DNA from: Isochrysis galbana
Taxonomy: Eukaryota > Haptophyta > Isochrysidales > Isochrysidaceae
NCBI GenBank assembly: GCA_018136815.1
Contig: CM030931.1
Coordinates: forward strand, 1,901,398-1,965,397
Reading direction: 5' to 3'
DNA: 64,000 nucleotides
Below are positions 11,731-21,638 of the stretch, in pieces. Numbering within the stretch: the stretch's first letter is position 1; the number at the start of each line of letters is the position of its first letter. A program made the translations under genes and the position numbers. The notes beneath the pieces are model-generated. The model saw only the letters and a list, made by a program, of their open reading frames with translations, ran no database searches and was not told the origin of the DNA.

Positions 11731-11735
11731 GGGGG
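11395..11735. repeat. Back-to-back (CT)n/poly-C and poly-G/(GA)n tracts
   Basis: Alternating CT runs (11395-11470), C-runs (to about 11595), a short spacer near 11600, G-runs (11618-11660) and a GA microsatellite (to about 11727). The plus strand switches from almost pure pyrimidine to almost pure purine, so the two halves are complementary and could fold back. The long overlapping ORFs here are artefacts of the simple sequence. Confidence 0.9.
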
Positions 11736-11982
11736 CGCACTCCGTCCACTCGGATGGAGATCGAACTCTCGGCCACACACCGGACTCCGCGCCATCCACG
11801 CGGCCGCCCCCGTCAAGGCGGGACTGCTCCTCGCCTCCACTCGCTCCCTCTGCTTCCCGCCCTCGCGCTGTGCTCGGTTCTCTCGAATGGGCAAAAAGTC
11901 GCGTTCCGTCGAAAGAGGACCAGACGGCCGTTTTGTTTTCATTCATCTTCTATTGATTAAAACCCGCATTCCGGTCCTAGAT

Positions 11983-12056
11983 GTTAAACACAGGAACAGT
12001 GTGTTTCTACGGAAGTCAAAAACAGTGTTTTTCACCGTGTTTCTAGGAGACCCCCA
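11983..12056. repeat. Short dispersed repeat with GTGTTTC motifs
   Basis: Shares the pattern AAACACAGGAACA, GTGTTTCTAC, CAAAAACAG and CACCGTGTTTC with copies near 13160, 44475 and 51550. A neighbouring stretch (11893-11915) containing the reverse of TTTTGACGGAACGCGACTT recurs near 30950 and 41580. Confidence 0.7.
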
Positions 12057-12278
12057 TGTCCGGAACAGAGGGTTGCGCGCTGCGCGCGCGCGGTGAGTGA
12101 GCGTGCGAGCGAGGCCATAGCCATAGCATAATCAATCCCGCCACCTGATTGTGATTGCCTGGCCTCCCACCTGCACCACTACACCACTAGCTACCACCAC
12201 CTACCACCTACCACCTAGTTGGATGCAAGACGTCCAATCATCAATCACAATCATGCTTGACAGTTACAATTACAATTA

Positions 12279-13041
12279 AAAACTTCTAATATTCTTACCG
12301 CACTCGCGGCGAATGGAACCACTACCTACTACACATAGTACGTAGCATACTTTCTACACCCCCACTCCCCAGCCCTTCTCCCCCCGCCATCAGGCGGCTC
12401 CCCCCGTGCACTACTAGGGGGATAGGGGTGAAGGGCTTAGATATGGTCCGGTGGCCCGCGCCACCCCCCGGTGATCTTTCCCCCCCTTCCTCCTGTGTCT
12501 CCGAGTGGGCGGCGGCTTCAATCCCGACTTATCCTGTAAACAGGAGCGGGACTTATCGATTTTTCGGTGAGCGGAGCTCTCGCTCCGCCCACCCCCTTCT
12601 CCGCGCCCTCTCTCCCCTCTCCTGCGGCACGCGCGATGGCGCGCCTGCGGCAGGCCTCCAGCTGCCCTCTGGCGACCCCTGGAGGCTCCTGGAGGCCAGC
12701 TCAAGGGGCAGAGGAGGCTGGGGCTGGGCCCTGGCCTCCCCTGCCTCTCCCTCGCTGGCGCTCCCGAGCCTCAGGGGCCCCCACGCTGCACCTGTCTGCC
12801 TGTCGACCAGGGGGGAGGGGGGGTTGGAGCAATGGGCTGGCCACGACAGGCTAGGACGAGCGAATCAGGCGAGCTTGTGGGGAAGGGAGTGGGTCAGTAA
12901 GGCAGTGGCCTCCTGGCAAGCCATCAGGCATGCCAGGAGGATGGGTGGTTCCTCCCCCATGGCAGGGGAGGAGTGGAGAGAGGGGGGGGCTCGTGCCTCG
13001 TGCCCCCCCATGGGTCAACCAAGTATAAATAAACTTAGTTG
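12279..13041 (-). mobile_element. Family A short retroposon-like element, copy 1 (763 bp, full length)
   Basis: The element is flanked by a perfect 17-bp target duplication, AGTTACAATTACAATTA (12262-12278 and 13042-13058). Read on the minus strand it begins with a near-palindromic terminal hairpin (CAACTAAGTTTATTTATACT type, 13022-13041), followed by a leader containing CCATGG and a GC-rich body. It ends at 12279-12310 with GTGCGGTAAGAATATTAGAA. Two further copies of about the same length lie at 29542-30287 and 57119-57869. It has no convincing protein. The target duplication size and the 3' tail indicate retroposition. Note the extra TAAA duplication inside the hairpin loop of this copy. Confidence 0.85.
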
Positions 13042-13159
13042 AGTTACAATTACAATTACACTCCCACAGGAACACTACCGGTAGCTGTGAGCTGTGAGCC
13101 TACGGGAGATGGATATAAATATATATGTATAATACACTATATGTATATGACCGGCTGTT

Positions 13160-13225
13160 TTCGGTACTGTGTTTCACCGTGTTTCCAAAAAAGCCAAAAA
13201 CAGCTGTTTTTGGTGTGTTTCTAGA
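13160..13225. repeat. Short dispersed repeat with GTGTTTC motifs, second copy
   Basis: Contains CACCGTGTTTCC, AAGCCAAAAACAG and GTGTGTTTCTAG, as in 11983-12056. It is followed (13230-13300) by about 60 bp that recur in inverted orientation near 17060-17110 (GCGCTGCCGATCGCGCCCGC). Confidence 0.65.
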
Positions 13226-13619
13226 CCTGACGGGCTCGGTTGACCTGCGCCAGAGCGGGCGCGATCGGCAGCGCACCTGTGTCGCAGCGAAGCTCGTTTC
13301 CTCTTCGGAAACGAGCCGCGGAGGCGCACCGGCGGCTAGCGCGGCGCACGGCTCACCCGGGGAGCCCGGGACGGGCTCATCGGGGGAACGGGGAGGGCAA
13401 ACGACGGGCATGTGAAATGGACGGGGAAGTGGCACGGAACGCAAATCGGAGGGACGGAGGACGTAGGGAAGGGCGCGGCGAGCAGATACCGCTTGATTGG
13501 GACTCGTAGGGACTCGTAGACTCGAAAGGATGACTTGGAAGACTCGGGGCTTGGGGGTACTCAGAGGGCTGCAGGTCACCAACAGGCGATACAACGACGA
13601 ACAACACGTCGCCAGACAA

Positions 13620-13960
13620 CCTGAACAAGTTCACATCTCAACAAGTTGACCTCTCAACATGTTGACCTCTCAACATGTTGACCTCTCAACATGTTGACCC
13701 CTCAACAAGTTGACCTCTCAACATGTTGACCTCTCAACAAGTTGACCTCTCAACATGTTGATGTTGACCCCTCAACAAGTTGACCTCTCACCTCTCAACA
13801 TGTTGACCTCTCAACAAATTGACCTCTCAACATGTTGACCTCTCAACAAGTTGACTTTAACCACTGAACAAGTTGGCTCCACTCACCGAACAAGTTGGTT
13901 CCCGCCTGAACAAGTCGTGAACAAGTTGGTTCCACCCTCAACAAGTTAATTCCAGGTAAA
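13620..13960 (+). repeat. Minisatellite, 16-bp unit
   Basis: About 15 to 20 copies of a 16-bp unit, CTCAACATGTTGACCT, with a common variant AACAAGTTG in place of AACATGTTG. Each unit holds the small palindrome CAACATGTTG. Units decay towards 13960. No CRISPR-like spacers are present. Confidence 0.93.
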
Positions 13961-14084
13961 AATAAAACTCAACTCCTTCGATTTTCGAGACGAAAATCGG
14001 CGAACCCGAACTTGAGCCCAGGGGGAATCCGAATCAACTCGCCTGGAGCGACCACGACGAACTTAGAAGACGGTGGATAACGAG

Positions 14085-15784
14085 GAAGGCTCGTACTCAG
14101 GCCGAAACATTCTTGCCCAAAGAGCCTGGATACAACAACAACCTGTCCCGCCAGCGGCCGGGAGCGAATACGCGACTATACTAGGTGTCCCCTTGGGGGG
14201 GGCGCAAGCCACTAAGGGCTTTTGGCGGAAAATGGTAGACAAGATAGAAAAAAAGGCCACTATATACATGCCGCTCACGAACTCCTTATCAATACACGGT
14301 AAAACAAAAGTAGCCAACTTCTTAATATACTCTATCCCGAGATACTGGCTACAGACGATAGCGGCCCCCAGATGGTTTCATACGGCCGTCAAAAAAGCCG
14401 TGGACAAGATAATGTGGACTAACGCGCGAACCGGGCGTAGGTTGCAATGGATAAAACACCCCGAAATCCCGCTGAGAAACTCCAACGAGGAAGGGCCCCA
14501 CCTGGGAGTGGGCCTCCTAGATTGGGACAACCATGTCAAGGCGCTCCAAGCGAAGTGGGTATTAAACTACCTAGACGCGCGTCAAGCACAATGGAAACAA
14601 GTGCTTGACGCCTGGTTCTGTCGCTCGAATTTAGGAAGAGCAGCTGTCCTCTCGACGATCCCTACGAACAAGCTGACTGACGGCATATCGGGACCAAGCA
14701 AGCTCCCGGCTTTCTGGAAACAGGCGCTACACAACATCCGCATTCTAGAACTCACACCCCTAAAAACGAGCAGGGAAGGGATACTCTCGCAACCCATATG
14801 GGGTAGCCCGACCCACCCCGGTCCCAAACTCAACCCCACATGGACAAAACTATGGAACAGACTCGAATGCAACGCCATACACAATGTATTTAGAGACTTC
14901 GAGGCTACTATGCCGTACAACAGAGAGGAATGCGCGCAATACCTTAGAAACAACGACACGTACATACAATTTAAAGGAGAATATATCCCAAGGGACAAAT
15001 TCCTAGAAACATGGGACTTACTAGTAAACCACGCAACGTCGTCATTGTCGACATCGGGAGACACAGATGAGAGGAGAGACGCAACACCGAGGACATACAC
15101 CGTAGAACATAACAACCAGGAAGAGCCCCCCCCCGAACTTCACATCACGCAAGAGGGAGAATACTTTGTGAAGACCAAAGGCATTTGGTACGAAGCGGAA
15201 CTTTCGTACCTTGGTACACCAATAATCGGAAAAAGAACCGACGCCCCGTCAAACCTAGACACCTCCCCGCCGGCGAGGTGGGGAGAAGGGTACAAATCCA
15301 ACAGGAGACTCGAATACCCGCTAGCGGATGAAAACACCCTGGACGGAAAGACGCCACTCGACGCGACCGAAGTGACACACCTCACAAATGCCCTACAGCG
15401 AGCAAACCGCAAACGCAAGCGCCTCACGGGACCGACCAAGTGGGAGGAGAAACTCCAAATACCAACAAACACATGGGCACACCTAGCTCAGATATACACG
15501 TCCCCGGTAGTGACGGCGCGAGACACGCACTTACACTTCAAACACATAACGCACAGAAGGATGGGCACGTACAACCGATTCCCCGACAAAGACAACACAT
15601 GCCGCATATGTGGAGCGGCAAACGAATCCTCGTTGCATCTGGGCGAATGCCCCAGAATAACCGGCACACTGGGCACGCTGAACAAAATTGCGAGGTTCTC
15701 GCCCGACGCCGATAGAAGCAGAGAGGAAGTCATCATAGACAACCTTTTCATATACCCCAAGGGAGACGCCCCAAAAGCGATATA
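14085..15784 (+). mobile_element. LINE reverse-transcriptase C-terminal part, zinc knuckle region, interrupted
   Basis: An uninterrupted frame of more than 560 codons. It starts in the thumb side of a LINE reverse transcriptase: ILGVPLGG...FWRKMVDKIEKKATIYM...LSIHGKTKVANFLIYSIPRYW...WIKHPEIPL...HLGVGLLDWDNHVKALQAKWV. This block order is typical of L1-type RTs. After a variable linker come HITHRRMGTYNRF and the knuckle CRICGAANESSLHLGECP. The upstream part (palm, endonuclease) is missing. At 15784 the frame is cut by the insertion 15785-18881 and the protein resumes at 18882. Because the frame is still open, this copy is relatively young. Confidence 0.88.
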
Positions 15785-15934
15785 TGTTACCCCCCAGGGG
15801 CCAACGCCCCCCGATAGCTATCGGGGGCCCCCGATAGCTATCGGGGGGAAATTTTTTCCCGATCGCCAACAGCCCCCCCGAGAGCTACCGGGGGACCGAG
15901 AAAATCTCCCGAGAGCTATCGGGGGAGTTTAATA

Positions 15935-16500
15935 TAATTTTAATTAATTAATTATATAAAATATAATTAATTAATATAATTTTAATTAATTAATTATATT
16001 TTATTATAATATTTTTTGAGAAAATACACGTTTCAATGAATTATTCAAATTAAAGTTTAGTGATTAGTGAAGTAATAGTAATAAAATTATTATTTAGTGA
16101 CAATAAATTTGAGATCCTTAAAAATGTTGAATTAAAAATTATAACTTGATAGTAATTATCTTATTAAACCTTAGTTTAAAATGAAGACTTTTAGTCATAG
16201 CATCGTTTGACGTTTGAGTAAACACATAATAGTAAATTTTATTTGGTTTTTTGTGGTTTTTATTTATTTTAATATTCTTAATATTAATATTTTACTTGAC
16301 GAGATCAAAATGACCGATATTTTATTTAACTTGAATTTTTGGTTAGATTTTTTAATTTTGCTATTTTTATATTACGTCTTCAATAATCTTTAATTCAATT
16401 ACCATATTGTACTTATATATTATATTTTAATATTAATCCTAGTAACTTTATGTCATTTCTAAAACTATTAGCTGTTAGATACTCTAAGTTTTAAAAACTA
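15935..16500. other. AT-rich block inside the palindrome-array element
   Basis: Extremely AT-rich (runs of TAATTAATTA) in an otherwise GC-rich window. The phrase TTTCAATGAATTATTC recurs in 22540-22580, where it also follows a palindrome-array end, so the block is part of the element and not host DNA. No gene is visible. Confidence 0.75.
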
Positions 16501-16541
16501 TTTTCAGGGGGGAGAAAGAGAACAGAGAAAAGAGGAGAAAG

Positions 16542-18592
16542 TAGGGCGGTCAAACAGGGCTTTTTAAGTACTAATATTGGGGGGGTCGACATTTTTGACC
16601 GTGAGCGGAAAGCCCCGGCGAAAGCGGCTCGGAGGGTCTCCCCGCCTTTTCAGAATCCTCGTCCGAAAAGACGGTGCGAAGTCCCGTCGGACCCCCCCCC
16701 TTGCACACGCTCTGGCGGCTCACACGAGCCGAACTAGACGTCGCTCCCACTGAGAGATGTGTTTCTTTTGTCTAAAAGGTGCCTACACACTTATTAAATT
16801 AGGGGTCCGACGCCCCATATTGCCAATAAAGCAAATTTCAAACCCTGGTGCCCCAGCGATGACGTCCGCGCATGCACATGCGCACCACACACAGCTCGCA
16901 CACGGCCCATTAGGCTGTCATAGGATGCTCCTTGACTGTCCCGACCCTCGCCCCGCAGGATTCGCCCAGGCTCGCGATTGACGAGGAGCTGGAGCACCAG
17001 GACGCCATGGCGCTCGATGCTGCTCGCTGGTCGACAAAAGTTTGTTGGCCGCTGGCGGGACAGGTGCGCTGCCGATCGCGCCCGCTCTGGCGCAGGTCGA
17101 CCAGGCCCGTACCTACAATGCCTCTGCCGCCCCAAACGTCAGGTTCCCGACTCGTCTTTCGACGCTGTGAGGCAGGGAGAACACCTGCCGCCAATGCTCA
17201 ACCAGAGCATCGGCGGCAGGTGTTCTCTCTATGTTTTCGTCGGCTCCTCGGATTTTCACGTGCATCATAGGGCTGGTAGCAATCTAGAAATGTAATTTAA
17301 GCTAGCCTGCAGCGTGATCTGCGACGGCGCGACGCGCGCGGCCGAACAGTACTGTGGAATTGATAGCTTTTTGTTTGACGTCTAAAGGGAGAATTTTTCT
17401 CCGCACGGAGGGCTCGAAAATTGGGCAGAAGGGCGAATTTCGAGCTCTACACCGCCCGTTCTTTTGGCTACTAGTAGATTCAATATGTAATCTAGCCAAG
17501 CACCAGCCTGAAAGCTTCAGGCGTGATGGTTGCGATCGATTTCTGTGGGCAATCGTGTCGTGAATCACGATTGGACACCGGCTGCTTTGCGCTCATCTCG
17601 AGCCAACTTTTGGAATTTTTTGTACACACGGATGACCTCCAAGGCCATTCACGTTCGGAGACACACAGGTCGTGCCCGCCAAGCACGGGCCAGTCAATAG
17701 TTCTCCCGTTTTTATAGCACAACATCCCAACATGGAGCACAAAAAGTAGTTATGTTTTCGCATTGACGTGCTGAATTGACGGACAGCCTCGTGTTTTCGA
17801 GCGTCTCACGTTCGATTTCGAGAGACAACCCCTCCTTTTCTCTCGATGATTCGACAGTCTCATATGGTAAGACTGGTTGGCTACCGAAACATTGGCATTT
17901 GGGCATGTTGATGGTCATGTATTGTGCTCATATGTGTCTTGGACTGGTGAAATGAAGACTAAAATTAGAATTACTAAGGTTATAATTTGGCAAAACTATA
18001 ATCAAGTTGATCTTTTTCTCCTGCGGCGGCGCGCGATGGCGGCCGCAGCGATGGTCGCTGGCCTCGCCAGTGGCCTCGCACGCGGCCTGTGGCCGCTCTG
18101 GCGAGGGTCTGCGCGGCCAGGAGGCCAGCAGGCACCCGCTCCCACCATGCTGAGGCGGTGCCGCGCGTGATGGGGCAGCCCATCATGCGCAGCACCGTCA
18201 TTTTGACGCTTCGCGGCCTGCCGCGCACTGCCTACGCGCGAGGGGCTGGCAGTAGATGCCAGCAGGGGCGAGGTGGAGGGCGCAGGCGACGCGGTGCGCC
18301 CGCGCAGGGTTTTGTACTGCCTGCCCGGGGGTAACCGTGCCCGGGGAACGCAGGCGCGCGTCGCACAGCGCGACCTGTGGTGCACTTTTGTGGTCGACGT
18401 CGATTTCGCACGAGCGCGAAAACGTTTTGGGGTCTGTGTGTTGAATGGCGTCGAAAATGTGCATATTTCTCATTAGATTCTGCCTAATATACCCATTTCC
18501 AGTAGCATATCCTAAGATCTCGCGATAAAACCTCAATCTTGACTTAGTGAATTTTCACCCTTAGAAGTTAAAAGCCCTGTTTGACCGCCCTA
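16542..18592. mobile_element. hAT-like non-autonomous DNA transposon, nested inside the palindrome-array element
   Basis: Terminal inverted repeats TAGGGCGGTCAAACAGGGCT (16542 onward) and its complement ending at 18592, flanked by the identical 7-bp sequence GAGAAAG (16535-16541 and 18593-18599), one base short of the 8 bp usual for hAT. TIRs beginning (T)AGGG are common in hAT elements. About 2.05 kb long, it has no transposase. It contains pieces that recur elsewhere (16920-16980 resembles 19550-19600 in inverted orientation). Solo right ends of the same family occur at 22812-22840, 41590-41677 and 52657-52684. Confidence 0.75.
17177..17227. repeat. Inverted repeat, 23-bp arms with a 5-nt loop
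   Basis: Arms 17177-17199 and 17205-17227 (GAGAACACCTGCCGCC...) pair with a single mismatch around the loop AACCA. It lies within the hAT-like element, so it may be a feature of that element rather than a terminator. Confidence 0.85.
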
Positions 18593-18881
18593 GAGAAAGG
18601 AGAACAGAGGATAGGAGGGGGGAAGAGAGAGAGAAGGAGAGCGAGCCAAAGAGAGGAGGAACCCCCCGTTTGCTATCGGGGGATTTCCTCTTCCCCCGAT
18701 AGCTATCGGGGGGTCCGCTTACGGCACCCCCCAGGAGCTATCCCCCGATAGCTCTCGGGGGATTTTCTCGGTCCCCCGGTAGCTCTCGGGGGGGCTGTTG
18801 GCGATCGGGAAAAAATTTCCCCCCGATAGCATCGGGGGCCCCCGATAGCTATCGGGGGGCGTTGGCTCCTGGGGGGTAACA

Positions 18882-19545
18882 GATACACTCTATACCTATT
18901 AGCATGGAGGTACATCATGACAGACTTCTATAGAATCCATTATGAGAACATAGCCTACTCGGAAGAATCAATACTCATAAGAATAATAGAGAGATACACT
19001 ACCTTGTGTAAAGCACTATTATTCGCACATGAAACCGACTCAGCGCGGACGGCCCAAGCGGGCATGGGAAGACAACCTAAGAAAAGAATAGATATGGGCG
19101 ACTTAAGGCCCGTATTTCACTTAAGCGGCAAAGGTGGGCTCAAACCCAGCGAAGAGCTAGCCGAGCTGGCCACAAAACTCGGGATCGCACACGCTATCCA
19201 AGAGACAGAGGTGTGCAGCGAAGAGGACGTATAAAACACTGATGCAGACAACGGGAACGGGCACCACTAGAGGCAATGTGACATAGACGGGATCCCCACA
19301 CCCAAACACGGCCGCAAGGACGTTACACGAGAGTGACCAGACCAAAAGGCCTGCTCCGACCCCACACTCCAAACCAGACCTCAGGTAGTGCACCGAGGTC
19401 GGACCCCGGAAACCAAAGAAAAAGGAAAGAAGGGGGGCAGGGGAGGAGGTGGAGGGAGGGGAGATAAGGGCGATGGTAATAGAGAGGGTGAGTCCTGTAG
19501 ACAGTAGGTGTATAGCCCCGAATCTTCAGATGTTTTTTTTTTCGT
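18882..19545 (+). mobile_element. LINE C-terminus and 3' UTR, continuing the copy broken at 15784
   Basis: The frame WRYIMTDFYRIHYENI...ESILIRIIERYTTLCKALLF runs to a stop at 19232-19234 (SEEDV). The equivalent stretch in the second LINE copy (WRYIIQDFYKVEF at about 29463, and FSEKAILIR near 30350) also follows the zinc-knuckle region, so 14085-15784 and 18882-19234 are two halves of one gene. The untranslated region ends CCGAATCTTCAGATG followed by a T-run (19523-19545). The same terminal text closes the short element ending at 40342. Confidence 0.8.
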
Positions 19546-19745
19546 CAGTCGTGAGCCAGAGCGAATCCTGCGGGGCGAGGGTCGGGACCGTCAATCAAGG
19601 AGGGGGCAGTGGCCCCACCCCCCGGTATCACTCGGACACCTGGCCCGTCAGGCATGGCGGGATTCCGGGACTGAAACGTTATGTCCAATTAGCTAGTGGG
19701 ATTGGCTAGGATCTAGGATATAACATTACTTATTATTATCGGGAT
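19546..19745 (-). mobile_element. 3' fragment of a short retroposon-like element (family D)
   Basis: On the minus strand it reads through GCCATGCCTGACGGGCCAGG and ends ...CTAGCCAATCCCAC...TAACATT-type tail near 19735. The same tail closes the elements at 61971 and about 63205. It abuts the LINE 3' end, so the two insertions are adjacent or overlapping. Confidence 0.6.
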
Positions 19746-20636
19746 GCTGCGAGGCCGCGCGCGCACGCACGTGGCGCAGGACGACTAGCCCCGGTGATTG
19801 GCTGAAAGAGTAGGCTCTTGTGAGGCGCTTCCTAGGAGAAAGGGCAAAGGGCATGGGGTGAGTCCTACCCATACCCCTGTGGCCAAGCATGCCCGTTTGT
19901 GCATGATTTGGGTGAGCTAGAGCTAGAGCTAGGGCTAGGGCTAGGGGCACTTAGCACTTACACCCTGGAAGCTGGAAGTACACAATGACAGCAAATGAGT
20001 ATGACCTTAGAATAGCAGGTCGACGAGGCCCGGGGGCCGCACGCCGTCCCGTCTGTGAAGGTGCGAAACTGAAGCTGTTGGTGTGCTTGCAGCCTGACCA
20101 CCCTCCACCCTCTATGGCCATGGCTGAGTGCCTTGTGGTGGTAGTTGTTGGGACCCAACCCCCAAACAGCTATGGTCAAAAAATACCAAGGGGAAGGACA
20201 GGGATGCTAGGAGTTGAGTACCTACCGAGTACCAAAAAGGGGGTTGCGAGCGTTAAAACAACCTGGACCTCAGGTTGCACCTTCTCAGATGTAGGCATAG
20301 AGTATAGTATAGCGCATCGCAGAACATCAATATCATGCATCACGCATCACGCATCACGCATCACACACATATTACATGCAACGGCGGAATAAGTTGCGAG
20401 CACAAGGCACACATCACACAAATATAGAATTGCATTAGCACAAAACGGGGAGGAGAGCCCGCCCATTCCACGCTCAGATGATAGAGATCATACAGGCAGC
20501 ATGGTGTTGGCAACTGACGCTTCCGGGCCCAGCCCTCACCCTAACCCTCACGATTGATAGTCGAGAAATGAGCCGCGCAAGACAATATATGGTACACATG
20601 TGTTGATAAAGGCGAGAGGCTGGCGGGTGCCGATAC
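19746..20636. other. No recognisable gene
   Basis: Contains small tandem stretches, a run of GAGCTA/GGGCTA hexamers at 19915-19945 and CACGCAT repeats at 20335-20370. None of the frames shows a domain. Confidence 0.5.
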
Positions 20637-21146
20637 TCAGCGTGTGCTCTCGATCCGTAGATCGCAATAGCATGATTCTGTGAACCTTGTGGGGATCCTC
20701 GATCCGTCCGGAAGATTGAGGCCAGCAGCAGAGCTTGAGCGCATTGTGATTGGACCGTATTGCTTCGCGTCGTGACGAGCTCGAAGCACCTGCGCGGCGA
20801 GGGCACTGCCGCCTCGACAATTCAATGCAAGGTGAGTGAGGGGTTGGCCCAGCTCCGTCTCAAGATCGTCGACCACAGAGAAGCTGCGCAGCAGCGGCGA
20901 GAGTGTCTCGGCACGCAGCCTGCCGGACACGGCGAGGCGGCGCACCATCTCCCAGCCGCAACCAAACGGAAGCGTGGGGCATTCATACTCTTCAATGCGT
21001 GCGGCGACGACGCATGCGGCCAGCTCCTGCAGGCTCGGGATGCGCTGCCCCGCCGACATCGGCGCGCCGCCAGCGCCGCTCGAGCGCTCAGCGTCCGCTG
21101 GCGAGGTCTTCCACCCTCCTCCTCCTCTCCGCTCTGCCCTCATCAC
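20637..21146 (-). CDS. Putative leucine-rich protein, probably a first exon or partial gene
   Basis: A 169-codon frame. From the internal Met at residue 30 it reads IPSLQELAACVVAARIEEYE...VRRLAVSGRLRAETLSPLLRSFSV...GQPLTHLALNC, an alternating Leu pattern like the start of an F-box or leucine-rich-repeat protein. The pattern is lost after about residue 120 (Gln-Val-Leu-Arg-Ala-Arg), where a donor-like CAG|GTGCTTCG occurs, so the last 50 codons may be intron. No continuation with further leucine repeats was found down to 19750. It could be a broken gene. The function is not recognised. Confidence 0.4.
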   Translation of the reverse strand: MMRAERRGGGGWKTSPADAERSSGAGGAPMSAGQRIPSLQELAACVVAARIEEYECPTLPFGCGWEMVRRLAVSGRLRAETLSPLLRSFSVVDDLETELGQPLTHLALNCRGGSALAAQVLRARHDAKQYGPITMRSSSAAGLNLPDGSRIPTRFTESCYCDLRIESTR

Positions 21147-21590
21147 GTAAAAGTAGCGCCGTTTCCCTTGGGTTCTCCTCTTTTTTTCGCTGCTGGATTG
21201 CCTCCGGAAATCCCGCCTCTCCTTCCAATCTTCCCTTTACAAGTGAACGCCGCCGTCCGCCACTTGTCGCCCCTTGTTGACGTTTCCGTGTGTGCGCTAT
21301 CTACGGGTAACCGGAGCCTCGCGTGGCCTAGACTAAGTGTGTTGTGCTAGGGCCCTTTGCCAATGCGCGGAGGCTCTTATTCTTAAGAGGCTTGAGCCGC
21401 CGGGCTCGATACACCCGCCCCGAACGAAGCGCCATGCCCGCCCCCCGCCCCCGTATACGAAGAAGGGGAGTTAGGAGAGAAACGTTGCACTACTCGTGTG
21501 GCTAGCATCCTGGCTACTGGGCCAGCACTACCACACTAGTATCTAGCCGGCTGGACCCACGACGGCACCGCCTCCTCGAGGCTAGTGCTG
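21147..21590. other. No recognisable gene
   Basis: Upstream region of the leucine-rich frame and unassigned sequence; no domain-bearing frame and no clear repeat. Confidence 0.45.
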
Positions 21591-21638
21591 GCCTATCTAT
21601 ACACGGGAAAACGAAGGTAGCTAATTTTCTTATATATA
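21591..21638 (+). mobile_element. LINE sliver (LSIHGKTKVANFLIY block)
   Basis: About 48 bp match the reverse-transcriptase segment at 14284-14330 almost codon for codon. It ends at the TATATA that borders the next palindrome-array element, so a second LINE copy was hit by the same element family. Confidence 0.75.

Larger units (their letters stand above)
15785..18881. mobile_element. TIR element with GATAGCTATC palindrome arrays, inserted in the LINE
   Basis: The left end reads TGTTACCCCCCAGGGGCCAA and the right end is its inverted counterpart (...GGCTCCTGGGGGGTAACA). Each terminal arm (15785-15930 and about 18670-18881) contains several copies of the 20-bp palindrome CCCCCGATAGCTATCGGGGG, spaced about 30 bp apart, with near-identical spacer text. 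Flanks are GATATA on the left and GATACA on the right, consistent with a short (4-6 bp) target duplication. The interior is an AT-rich block and a second transposon (16542-18592). No transposase is encoded, so it is non-autonomous. Related copies: 21639, 41798-42190 and 58683. Confidence 0.8.

Noticed and set aside
12428-13042. 204-codon frame, repeated in other places with high similarity
   Set aside because: It lies inside the family A element and has no homology features; the similarity is due to the repeat, and the copies are not equally open.
13620-13960. Regular spaced repeat resembling a CRISPR array
   Set aside because: The units are directly abutting 16-bp repeats with no unique spacers, and the genome is eukaryotic.
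15785-18881. Possibility that the GATAGCTATC palindromes are transcription terminators or operator sites
   Set aside because: They occur as arrays with defined element ends and insert into transposon genes, which fits a mobile element better.
19915-19945. GAGCTA/GGGCTA hexamers resembling a telomeric repeat
   Set aside because: Only five or six units and no standard telomere motif.
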